This document shows positions 1-5,639 of a stretch of 5,639 nt of DNA, piece after piece; position 1 is the first letter of the stretch; each line of letters opens with the position of its first letter. The notes below the pieces were generated by a model. That model ran no database searches. It was not told the DNA's origin and saw only the letters and a program-made list of their open reading frames with translations. The DNA comes from Candidatus Omnitrophota bacterium. Its GTDB lineage: Bacteria > Hinthialibacterota > Hinthialibacteria > Hinthialibacterales > JAKPRU01. The stretch covers positions 1 through 5,639 of the forward strand of contig JAKPRU010000719.1 of the NCBI GenBank assembly GCA_029557025.1. The letters run 5' to 3'. The position numbers and the translations under genes are program-made.

Positions 1-159
1 AACCCTTCCTCTTTCGGACCCGCATATAAACGCCGTTGGCAGCGAGGAAAAAGGTCACGCTTCTGAAACGATTAACGGCATCCCCGTTCCCCAGACAAAA
101 GCCTCCGTGGATCATCGAGGCTATCCATTTCCCTCTCAGGGCAGAATGAGGAGGTTTCC

Positions 160-633
160 ATGAACCCAAAGAAGGACACGCAAAAGTCCACCAAGAGATC
201 CACCGAGATCACCCAGAAATACCAGGGATTTACGGATGAGGAACGAGCCGCGATGAAGGCGCGCGCCCAGGAGTTGAAGGCGGAGACGAGCGGGGACAAG
301 ACGAACGGGGAAAGCGCCGTGCTCGCGAAGATCGCCGAGATGCCAGAACCGGAACGCACCATGGGCTTGCGGCTCCACGCCATCATTCAGGCCAGCGCGC
401 CAGCCCTCTCGCCGAGACTCTGGTACGGGATGCCCGCGTATGCCAAGGACGGCAAGGTCGTCTGCTTCTTCCAAAGCGCGCAGAAATTCAAATCGAGGTA
501 CGCGACACTCGGCTTCAGCGACGAGGCAAAACTCGACGAAGGCGCCATGTGGCCGACCTCCTTCGCGCTGAAGGAGTTGACTGCCGCCGAAGAGGCAAGG
601 ATCAGCGTGCTCGTGAAGAAAGCAGTGAGCTGA
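160..633 (+). CDS. DUF1801 (YdhG-like) domain protein
   Basis: This is a complete 157-residue soluble protein with no signal peptide or membrane segment. The N-terminal 25 residues are Lys/Thr-rich and probably disordered. A charged helical stretch follows (about 24-50, with [18 protein letters not shown]). The DUF1801/YdhG-like fold spans about 52-155. Its recognisable core is [17 protein letters not shown] (88-104), followed by YATLGFS (114-120) and an alpha-helical end. The length and the lysine-rich leader match stand-alone DUF1801 proteins that I recognise from several phyla. The biochemical role of the family is unknown, so none is assigned. The start is well supported: GAGGAGG at 148-154 lies 5 nt before ATG. 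The gene stands alone beside a degraded insertion sequence. Its GC content (about 62% over 300 bases counted by hand) is well above that of the right-hand operon, which may indicate separate ancestry. The family call is firm; the function is open. Confidence 0.88.
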   Translation: MNPKKDTQKSTKRSTEITQKYQGFTDEERAAMKARAQELKAETSGDKTNGESAVLAKIAEMPEPERTMGLRLHAIIQASAPALSPRLWYGMPAYAKDGKVVCFFQSAQKFKSRYATLGFSDEAKLDEGAMWPTSFALKELTAAEEARISVLVKKAVS

Positions 634-680
634 GAACTGAGCTTGCAATCAGACCCGCCCCTAAGTTCTGATGTAACAAT

Positions 681-1069
681 TCACTCTTCTGAAGTGCGGA
701 CGGGCGGGAAAGGCGGCAGGTGCCCGGTGCGGACGAACTCCCGCAGAGCGGCCACAAGAGTCGCGATGGGATTGTAGCCGCGCCGTTTCAGGGTGCGGAA
801 TATACTAACACCCCTTGGGTCAACGCGCCCTCGCCGCTGCGGTTGCCTTACATGATCTTGCCGATCAGCACCGCGAAGCAGACCTCGCGCTCCCCGTGAT
901 TGTTGGTCGCGGGAAGCTCCGGATGTCTCAGAAACATGAAAATTTCATCCCGGTACTTTTCCAGCCGCACGGCCCGGCGCGCATCCGCGTCCGTGTATCG
1001 CGCCAACGCCAAATCCACCAAGCGTCCGTATAGCCGCTCGATGCGTGAACTGCGCCTGCGGCGCGGCAA
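681..1069 (-). pseudogene. IS66-family transposase C-terminal remnant (broken)
   Basis: Read on the minus strand from about 1069, this gives the C-terminal part of an IS66-type DDE transposase. It contains RIERLYGRLVDLAL, then EKYRDEIFMFLRHPELP, then the family signature NNHGERE, where IS66 transposases have NNxAER with a probable catalytic Glu. The frame then hits TAA at 848-850, where relatives have Tyr in KxxYGNRS. GNRSGEGALTQGVL continues in the same frame. Around 806 the reading shifts, consistent with loss of about 4 nt (the Met codon of VLMS plus one base). The rest, SIFRTLKRRGYNPIAT and FVRTGHLPPFP, reads in another frame to TGA at 681-683. The N-terminal two thirds, including the zinc-finger and earlier catalytic parts, is missing. 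Upstream of about 1070 the similarity stops and an in-frame TGA appears. The partner IS66 genes (tnpA/tnpB) are not present. The element is therefore dead. The IS66 assignment rests on recognising the motifs, not on a search. Confidence 0.85.
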
Positions 1070-1093
1070 AAGACATAGTGCAAAAAATCAAAA

Positions 1094-1121
1094 GCAAAGG
1101 GTAAAAAAATAGGGCAAAGGG
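1094..1121. repeat. Two direct copies of GCAAAGGG in an AT-rich junction
   Basis: GCAAAGGG occurs at 1094-1101 and again at 1114-1121, a 20-nt period. The spacer contains a run of seven A. The block separates the broken transposase from the stop codon of the formylglycine-enzyme pseudogene and is clearly more A-rich than either side. It may be ordinary 3' flank of the old gene, or a scar of the event that joined the two remnants. It does not resemble a known IS66 terminus. Confidence 0.5.
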
Positions 1122-1790
1122 CTATTTAGTCCTGGACAAACAGAAACCCATGTTGACGGACCCGTAGTCCGGGTAGTAGCTGCTATGAATCGCTGAACGG
1201 CAGAACTAGCCGTTGTAGAGTCAGCCGCCACCCCGACCCACCCGGTCTGTGCCAGAAACTGGACCTGTAGGATCTATCTGGAGGCTTGAAGGATAAGTGC
1301 CAAACCAATCCTGGCACCACTCCCATACGTTCACGCTCATGTCATACAGTCCCCAGGCGTTGGGAAACTGCAATCCCACTTAGTGCGTCTGAGAACTTGA
1401 GCTGTTGTCATACCATGCGTATTGCCCGATCTGGCTGTAACCGGGATCATCCCCCCAATAAAACCGGGTGGTTATTCCCGCCCGGCAGGCGTATTCCCAT
1501 TCCGCCTCCGTGGGGAGCCGGAAGGTCCCCAAACCCAATGGGTTCAACGCCTGGAGGAAGGCTTGGCAATCATTCCCGGAGACTGTCTCCACCGGTAAAT
1601 AAGGTGCCCTCCATTGTCTAGACAAAAAAACAGGAAAATTAAGGTGGAACCGGGCCTGCGTGAATTGGGAAGTTTCGAACCTCGTCCCCGGGGGGTCGGC
1701 GGGGGGCAACGGAAGGAGGGCGTAACCCGGCTGCAGTTGGACCCCGTCGCTTGAATCCTTTTCTAAGAGGATGTCATCATATTCCTGGCC
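1122..1790 (-). pseudogene. Formylglycine-generating enzyme (SUMF1)-like pseudogene
   Basis: Minus-strand translation gives an FGE-sulfatase domain, the fold of sulfatase-maturing enzymes and many related proteins of unknown substrate. Blocks in order are [52 protein letters not shown], then after a stop [44 protein letters not shown] and MGFCLSRTK before the terminal TAG at 1122-1124. The same frame carries TAA at 1380-1382, TGA at 1221-1223 and TAG at 1206-1208. The last two fall where relatives have Trp (RGGSW and the Trp just before the CRSA block), so each is explained by one G-to-A change. GNVWEW has become VNVWEW. The N-terminal part is degraded or shortened: little separates YALLPLP from the ETSQFTQ block. 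The frame is open back to TAA at 1791-1793 without a convincing start or signal peptide. Only one Cys remains in the CRSA block, so even the parent may not have been a true sulfatase activator. Confidence 0.85.
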
Positions 1791-1814
1791 TTATCCGTAT
1801 ATAGAGATAAAACG

Positions 1815-2387
1815 ATGATTCCGCTAGAACAAATCCCAGATGACGCCCTCATTGAGGCGGCTCTACGAGGGGAGGGGAGCGCGGCGGCTCGCTTGTACCA
1901 CCGCTATGTCGATCGCGTGCATCGCATCTGCTACAGGATTGTGCTGAATCCCTCGGAGGTGAAGGATTGTGTCCAGGAAGTTTGGTTAAAGGTTTTCCAG
2001 CACTTGGACCGGTTTCAACCGGGAAAACCGTTCGGCCCCTGGTTGAATTCCATCACGGTCCACACCGCCATCGATTTTTACCGGAAATCCTCCGGGAGCC
2101 AAAGTCACGCCGTCTCGCTGCAGGATCCCAACGGCGCGCCGATGGCGGAGGACTCCCCCAATGGAGCGCAATGGTTAGAAGAAAGCCATAATCTGGACGC
2201 GGTTCTGCAGGCGTTACAGGAGATCAGCCTCACGCAACGCACGGTATTCATTCTCCGTTTTTTTGAGGATTTGCCTCCCGCGGAAATCGCGCAAATGCTC
2301 CATTGTAGCGTGAACACAATACGGACCCATATTCGACGTTCGCTGTTGGCCTTGCGCCAAATACTGGCGGATAAAATATTGCGATAG
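1815..2387 (+). CDS. ECF-type sigma-70 family RNA polymerase sigma factor
   Basis: This is a complete 190-residue sigma factor with the compact two-domain ECF layout. Region 2 covers about 25-92. It includes the core-binding part DCVQEVWLKVF (51-61) and the -10-recognising helix around PWLNSITVHTAIDFYRK (75-91). A linker of about 40 residues follows, rich in Ser, Pro, Asn and acidic residues. Region 4 covers about 129-183, with the helix-turn-helix LPPAEIAQMLHCSVNTIRTH (153-172) that should contact the -35 element. There is no region 1.1 or 3. The length is typical for the group. The start at 1815 gives a normal N-terminus; upstream there is only a weak GAGA at 1804-1807. The stop is 13 nt before the membrane gene, the usual order for a sigma factor and its anti-sigma factor. 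The promoter region lies inside the remains of the divergent FGE pseudogene. The family call is firm; target promoters and signal are not visible. Confidence 0.93.
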   Translation: MIPLEQIPDDALIEAALRGEGSAAARLYHRYVDRVHRICYRIVLNPSEVKDCVQEVWLKVFQHLDRFQPGKPFGPWLNSITVHTAIDFYRKSSGSQSHAVSLQDPNGAPMAEDSPNGAQWLEESHNLDAVLQALQEISLTQRTVFILRFFEDLPPAEIAQMLHCSVNTIRTHIRRSLLALRQILADKILR

Positions 2388-2400
2388 AGGTTGGTGGAAA

Positions 2401-2922
2401 ATGACACAATCCCGGCTGCCGTTCGATGAATTCAAGAATCTGTTTCAAGAGGAATATCCATCGGAGGAGAGATTGAAATGGGAATACGATCAGTACCAGC
2501 CGCTGATCGAAGAACTCAGTCATTCCCCCGTTCCTCCCTTGCCGCCTCGGGAAAAGGCAGCGATTTTCGATGCCACGTGGAACAAAGTTTCAGAACGGCG
2601 GACTTGGATGCCGCTGCCGGCGGGTTGGTTTAACCAACCCGCAATCACCTTCGCATTGGGGCTTGTCTTTGGATGCATCTTGACGGCCGGTTTTCTGAAC
2701 GGGTGGTTCCATTTCGCGCAATCGGTTTCGGCCCATCCAGTTTTAACCATTGAACAATCCGGCCATACGCAGATCGTGAAGGGGAAACTCATCGATCAGT
2801 TTTATTCCATCGTAGAAAATCCCAAAATTGTCGTGGAAAAAAAGGAAAAAGCGAGTCCTCCCCAGCGCGTCCTGTATGGAACATTGGATCACGGCCAAAT
2901 ATATGTCGTGTATAACCTGTAA
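2401..2922 (+). CDS. Putative single-pass membrane anti-sigma factor
   Basis: This is a 173-residue protein of unrecognised family. The N-terminal part (1-75) is soluble and helical, with EEYPSEERLKWEYDQYQ and LPPREKAAIFDATWNKV. It is followed by one membrane span at about 79-103 (AITFALGLVFGCILTAGFL). The C-terminal 70 residues are predicted to lie outside the cytoplasmic membrane. They include a Lys/Glu patch (VVEKKEK) and a short beta-type end (VLYGTLDHGQIYVVYNL). No zinc-binding HxxxCxxC motif of the ZAS class is present. The anti-sigma role is inferred from position directly after an ECF sigma gene and from the cytoplasmic helices, one span and outer domain that such regulators share. 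Translation probably uses GGTGG (2393-2397) or the AGAGG that overlaps the sigma stop codon. A membrane companion protein without sigma binding remains possible. Confidence 0.65.
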   Translation: MTQSRLPFDEFKNLFQEEYPSEERLKWEYDQYQPLIEELSHSPVPPLPPREKAAIFDATWNKVSERRTWMPLPAGWFNQPAITFALGLVFGCILTAGFLNGWFHFAQSVSAHPVLTIEQSGHTQIVKGKLIDQFYSIVENPKIVVEKKEKASPPQRVLYGTLDHGQIYVVYNL

Positions 2923-2924
2923 CG

Positions 2925-2931
2925 AAAGGAG
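2925..2931 (+). promoter_or_regulatory. Shine-Dalgarno site AAAGGAG that favours the second ATG
   Basis: AAAGGAG ends 2 nt before the ATG at 2934 but 8 nt before the ATG at 2940. The longer spacing is in the normal range, so the downstream start is preferred. The two starts differ only by Met-Thr. Confidence 0.7.
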
Positions 2932-2939
2932 TCATGACC

Positions 2940-4097
2940 ATGCACGCTCGAATGATGCTTGTTTTGGGGACCCTGCTTTCTGTTTTTAATTTATATTCCT
3001 GGCCCCAGGGGATCAGTTCGCAAAATGTCCGGCCGCTGGCGTCTCCGGGCCCGGAAGAGGAAATGGAAATCCGAATCATCGCGGTGCAATACTATCCGGT
3101 GGAAGATTTGGAGTCGATTATCCGGGATCTTTTCGGCATAGAAGATATTCATCTGGATCAGTTTTCGAACCGGCTGATTCTCCAGGCCCCCGTGGAGCAA
3201 ATGGAGAAAATCCTGGCATTGATTTCGGAATTGGATGTTGCCGTATCCCAGCCGGCGGAAGAGGGATCCCTGGTGTTTCGCGTGTATTTGTTTGAAATTC
3301 CCTCCGCCGGTCAAGCATGGAAAAATTTTTCCGCCGTTGTGAAAACTCCGCAGATAAATTTCACCCTGGAGGTGTTGAAGAATCTTAAGGATTCAAGTGT
3401 GCAAATATCCGATATCCTTACCTTGGAGAATGATTACAACCCCCAAAGGGCGATGTCGAGGCTGGAATCCTTGAGTTCGAGAGTAGAATCCCTCTCGTCG
3501 TCTGTGGATCTTGAAAAGCCGTCCCAGGACCGCGGCAAGCAGCCGGGACCGCGCCGGGAAATACTCATTCAAGGACGGGCTGAATCGAACGAGGCCCTGA
3601 TGGCGCTGCTGGAAAAAATCCCTGAATCGCAAATGCTCGATTTGCAATGGGACGATGCGGAGAACTTTATTCAAAACATGGAAACGGCACAATTGTCGCG
3701 TTTGCCGGAATCACTGCAGGCGCATTTGCGTAATTTTCTCGGAAATAACATCCAGACCATGGGCTATTGGTTCGGCACCGCGTCGGATTCCGGTGAAATC
3801 GAATCGCCCCTGGGGCCGTTCCATTTGAAAATGCGTTTGTCAACCGAACATGGCATTCGGAAAGAAGTGAGCCTGGACGTGGAAGTCGAACAATCTGCGC
3901 CCCCGTTCGGGCGGGAGACGGAAAGCGTTAGCAACCGCACTATCTTATCCAACCGGATCACGGCTAAAATCGGCCATCCCATCATAATTTGTTACAACCG
4001 CAACTCGTACGGCGTCCGGAAACTGGGTGCCTTGGTGATCCTTCCCGAAACCGGAAAAATGCCTGTGGATCCCTCTGATTCCACCACGACACCTTGA
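2940..4097 (+). CDS. Exported protein with secretin-type N-domain, no secretin pore
   Basis: This is a 385-residue protein from the ATG at 2940 (two longer from 2934). A short basic-hydrophobic leader (MHARMMLVLGTLLSVFNL) looks like a signal peptide or anchor. Residues about 43-100 match the secretin N1/N2 (NolW-like) repeat: RIIAVQYYPVEDLESIIRDL, then a DQFSNRLILQAP strand pair, then EQMEKILALISELD. In secretins these ring-forming domains precede the outer-membrane beta-barrel. Here the rest is about 285 residues with no recognisable secretin core. It has a Ser/Glu-rich stretch with ESLSS twice (about 175-188), a helical region, and a beta-rich C-terminal part (about 270-370) ending in TAKIGHPIIICYNRNSYG and LGALVILPE. 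That ending faintly recalls secretin strand patterns, but I cannot claim it. The gene follows the putative anti-sigma gene closely, suggesting cotranscription and a periplasmic role in the same pathway. The domain call is fair; the function is unknown. Confidence 0.7.
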   Translation: MHARMMLVLGTLLSVFNLYSWPQGISSQNVRPLASPGPEEEMEIRIIAVQYYPVEDLESIIRDLFGIEDIHLDQFSNRLILQAPVEQMEKILALISELDVAVSQPAEEGSLVFRVYLFEIPSAGQAWKNFSAVVKTPQINFTLEVLKNLKDSSVQISDILTLENDYNPQRAMSRLESLSSRVESLSSSVDLEKPSQDRGKQPGPRREILIQGRAESNEALMALLEKIPESQMLDLQWDDAENFIQNMETAQLSRLPESLQAHLRNFLGNNIQTMGYWFGTASDSGEIESPLGPFHLKMRLSTEHGIRKEVSLDVEVEQSAPPFGRETESVSNRTILSNRITAKIGHPIIICYNRNSYGVRKLGALVILPETGKMPVDPSDSTTTP

Positions 4098-4222
4098 ATG
4101 ATTTCGATGAGGGCGGATCTGGTTTTGATATAAGTGCCCGCAGGGGCCGGAGGAACCTGCCCTACTTGTCCTACGGCAAAAAAGAAAATGGCAACTATAC
4201 ATCCTATCCAGGGAGTAGCATC
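4098..4222 (+). other. Intergenic gap with weak imperfect hairpin
   Basis: The 125 bases hold no convincing gene. A short frame starting at the ATG overlapping the previous stop region gives only 11 residues. An imperfect hairpin can be drawn: AAGT (4132-4135) with ACTT (4164-4167) and GCAGG (4140-4144) with CCTGC (4156-4160), with a mismatched internal loop. No T-run follows, so it is not a normal intrinsic terminator. A promoter for the downstream gene could lie here, but no clear -35/-10 pair is visible. Confidence 0.4.
4211..4215 (+). promoter_or_regulatory. Shine-Dalgarno GGGAG for the peptidase-like gene
   Basis: GGGAG lies 7 nt before the ATG at 4223, directly ahead of a frame that begins with a signal-peptide-like segment. 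This supports 4223 as the start. Confidence 0.7.
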
Positions 4223-5639
4223 ATGAATTCACGACCATCCATGTTCGCCGGTTTGATCCTATTCGTTTTTTTCATGGGATCCGAATTTCTGAATTCCATT
4301 CCGGTTGAATGTCAATCCGTGAGCCGGTTCATCGTTCCGGCCCATCCGCCCCGCGCCAATTATGTCATCGATGTTTCCCTGAACTTCACGGCGAACCGGC
4401 TGGAGGGCGTCGAAACCATCCGGGTAGTCAATTCCACCTCGTTCCCCCTCCACCGGCTCATGATTGATTGGCCGTACCGATCCACCGGCCAAATGCAGGT
4501 TCTGGCCGGAAAAGACCCCGTGCGCGTGGTGGCGGATGGCACAAATGGTTTATCAAGCACCCAAACCTTGATTGAACTGCCGGCGCCGCCCGGTCCGGGA
4601 GAGGCGGTAACGCTGACAATCCCGTTCGGGTTTCCGCTCCGGTTGGGCGGGATCACCATACTGGATAATTGGCATCCACGGCTCTGGTGGGAACAAAACA
4701 CCGCGGATGACTACGAAGTCAGCATACAACCGCCAAAAGATTATCTATTGGCAACCAGCGGTTTATATGATGAAGCCAAAGGTGTTTATTCCGCTCCGGC
4801 CTGCCGGAATTTCGGTCTGGTTTTCATGAAAAACCTGGAGCGGATGGAAGGCCGCTCTGGGGATACAAGCATTTACACCTACTATGAACAAGAAGCCAAG
4901 AAATGCGCGGAACTCCTAAACCAAACGGCTATCGAGGTCATCGGGTTCTACCGGAATTGGCTGGGCTTCTATCCGCACAAAATACTGCACATCATTCCCG
5001 GAGGGCTTCCGCATCCGGCCGGGGGGTATCCGGCCGCCACGGCCATCGTGGGCATCCACGGGCAGAGGCAAATGGACCGTGCCCCCCAATCCCACTGGCA
5101 GTTCATCACCGCGCATGAAATAGGCCACCAATATTGGATGGAGCATGTGCTGGAAGCTCCGGATGCCTTTTGGCTGATGATCGGCCTGGGAGTCTATGCC
5201 GACCGCGCCTTCATGCAGGCCAAGGGATACGGGATCCAGCATGAACGCGACATGATGCAACGGTACATCCAGGGAGTCCGGGATCACTTGGACAGCCGGA
5301 TGAACCGCCTTCCGGAGGAGATGGAAGATGTATCCTTCGATTACAACAATATCGTCACCCATGGCAAGGGATTCAGCGTCATCAGCGCCCTGGCTTGCTT
5401 GATGGGCAAAGAGAAATTCGAATCCGCCTACAAACGATGCTTGAACGAATACAAGGGATCTATTCTCGATCCAGTACACTTTCAACTGGCATGCGAGGAG
5501 GCAAGCGGAGAAAATCTGGACTGGTACTTCGACCAATGGATCAAAACCAGCCGCTTTCTTTCCTATGAAATCGCCTCGCGGGAATCCAAATCAAGCAATC
5601 AAAACACCATCACCACCGTGAAAGTACGGAAATCAGGGA
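4223..5639 (+). CDS. Exported M1-like (gluzincin) metallopeptidase homologue, 3' end cut
   Basis: The frame is open for 472 codons to the window end, so the C-terminus is missing. Residues 1-28 form a hydrophobic leader (MFAGLILFVFFMGSEFL) without a lipobox. Residues about 46-185 look like the M1 N-terminal beta domain, with YVIDVSLNFTANRLEGVETI, NWHPRLWWEQ (149-158) and DYEVSIQPPKDYLLATSG. The catalytic domain has HEIGHQYW (298-305), the HExxH zinc motif. The canonical third ligand, Glu in a WLNEG-type motif 18 residues after the second His, is not seen: this protein reads WLMIGLGVYAD (317-327). GxMEN is replaced by GGYPAAT (267-273). The YxKG block, which carries the catalytic Tyr in M1 enzymes, reads HGKGF (380-384). 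MGKEKFESAYKRCLNEYKG follows as in M1 helices. It may be a divergent subgroup, use another ligand such as D327, or be inactive. It lies 125 nt after the secretin-domain gene, on the same strand. Confidence 0.82.
   Translation, partial: MNSRPSMFAGLILFVFFMGSEFLNSIPVECQSVSRFIVPAHPPRANYVIDVSLNFTANRLEGVETIRVVNSTSFPLHRLMIDWPYRSTGQMQVLAGKDPVRVVADGTNGLSSTQTLIELPAPPGPGEAVTLTIPFGFPLRLGGITILDNWHPRLWWEQNTADDYEVSIQPPKDYLLATSGLYDEAKGVYSAPACRNFGLVFMKNLERMEGRSGDTSIYTYYEQEAKKCAELLNQTAIEVIGFYRNWLGFYPHKILHIIPGGLPHPAGGYPAATAIVGIHGQRQMDRAPQSHWQFITAHEIGHQYWMEHVLEAPDAFWLMIGLGVYADRAFMQAKGYGIQHERDMMQRYIQGVRDHLDSRMNRLPEEMEDVSFDYNNIVTHGKGFSVISALACLMGKEKFESAYKRCLNEYKGSILDPVHFQLACEEASGENLDWYFDQWIKTSRFLSYEIASRESKSSNQNTITTVKVRKSG

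Noticed and set aside
1..159. Gene or promoter at the left edge
   Set aside because: No frame here shows protein-like sequence. TATAAA near 25 has no partner at the right distance that I can defend. Only the ribosome binding site at 148-154 is supported.
136..648. 170-residue minus-strand open frame over the DUF1801 gene
   Set aside because: The plus-strand gene has recognisable family motifs and a strong Shine-Dalgarno. The opposite frame is a shadow caused by high GC.
1122..1380. C-terminal FGE block (CRSA region) as variable region of a diversity-generating retroelement
   Set aside because: DGR target proteins often end in this fold, but no reverse transcriptase, template repeat or second copy of the segment is in the window. 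The stop codons at Trp positions are G-to-A changes, not adenine-directed variation.
1206..1382. Stop-codon readthrough or selenocysteine at the TGA in the FGE frame
   Set aside because: TAA, TGA and TAG all interrupt the same frame, with further lost residues. Decay is simpler, and no SECIS-like element was recognised.
1286..1621. 111-residue plus-strand open frame
   Set aside because: It lies antisense to the FGE-like pseudogene, is Pro/Arg-rich with no known motif, and has no ribosome binding site.
1751..1814. Promoter of the sigma operon (TTGAAT at 1751-1756 and TA-rich sequence near 1797-1810)
   Set aside because: The two parts are spaced far too widely for a sigma-70 promoter, and no typical GGAAC-type ECF -35 was found. 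I could not support a specific site.
4132..4167. Intrinsic terminator after the secretin-domain gene
   Set aside because: The hairpin is short and mismatched and is not followed by a T-run.
4916..5536. 206-residue minus-strand open frame
   Set aside because: It is antisense to the HEIGH-bearing peptidase frame, which has clear family motifs, a signal peptide and a ribosome binding site. The minus product has no recognisable domain.

Overview
The window reads as a decayed, insertion-prone left part followed by an intact plus-strand gene set on the right. Base composition is moderate. By hand count, sampled lines of the right-hand operon are about 46% GC (82 of 180 bases), while the small gene at the left end is about 62% (187 of 300). 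A degenerate formylglycine-generating-enzyme-like gene, an IS66-type transposase remnant, an ECF sigma factor with a membrane partner and exported proteins fit a large-genome environmental bacterium. Verrucomicrobiota, Lentisphaerota, Planctomycetota, Acidobacteriota or a related uncultured lineage are possible. No marker gene fixes the phylum, so this is a guess from gene content.

Layout: positions 160-633 (+) hold an intact DUF1801 (YdhG-like) gene with a strong ribosome binding site. Positions 681-1069 (-) are the C-terminal third of an IS66-family transposase, broken by a stop codon and a small deletion. Positions 1071-1121 form a short AT-rich junction with two copies of GCAAAGGG. Positions 1122 to about 1790 (-) are a formylglycine-generating-enzyme (SUMF1/C-type-lectin-like fold) pseudogene. 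It keeps its frame through three internal stops, one of each type, and two of these sit where the family has Trp.

From 1815 the plus strand carries an ECF sigma factor, then after 13 nt a single-pass membrane protein that is a likely anti-sigma factor, then after 11-17 nt an exported protein with a secretin-type N-domain but no secretin pore. After a 124-nt gap comes an exported M1-like (gluzincin) peptidase homologue, cut by the window end. The first three genes look like one transcription unit. The arrangement suggests an envelope-sensing module: a sigma factor held at the membrane, with its partner's C-terminal domain and a companion protein outside the inner membrane. That role is inferred from layout.

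The most interesting points are the small secretin-N-domain protein coupled to the sigma/anti-sigma pair, and the M1-like protein, which keeps HEIGH but lacks the expected third zinc ligand (Glu), the usual GxMEN motif and the usual catalytic Tyr position. It may be a non-canonical or inactive peptidase.
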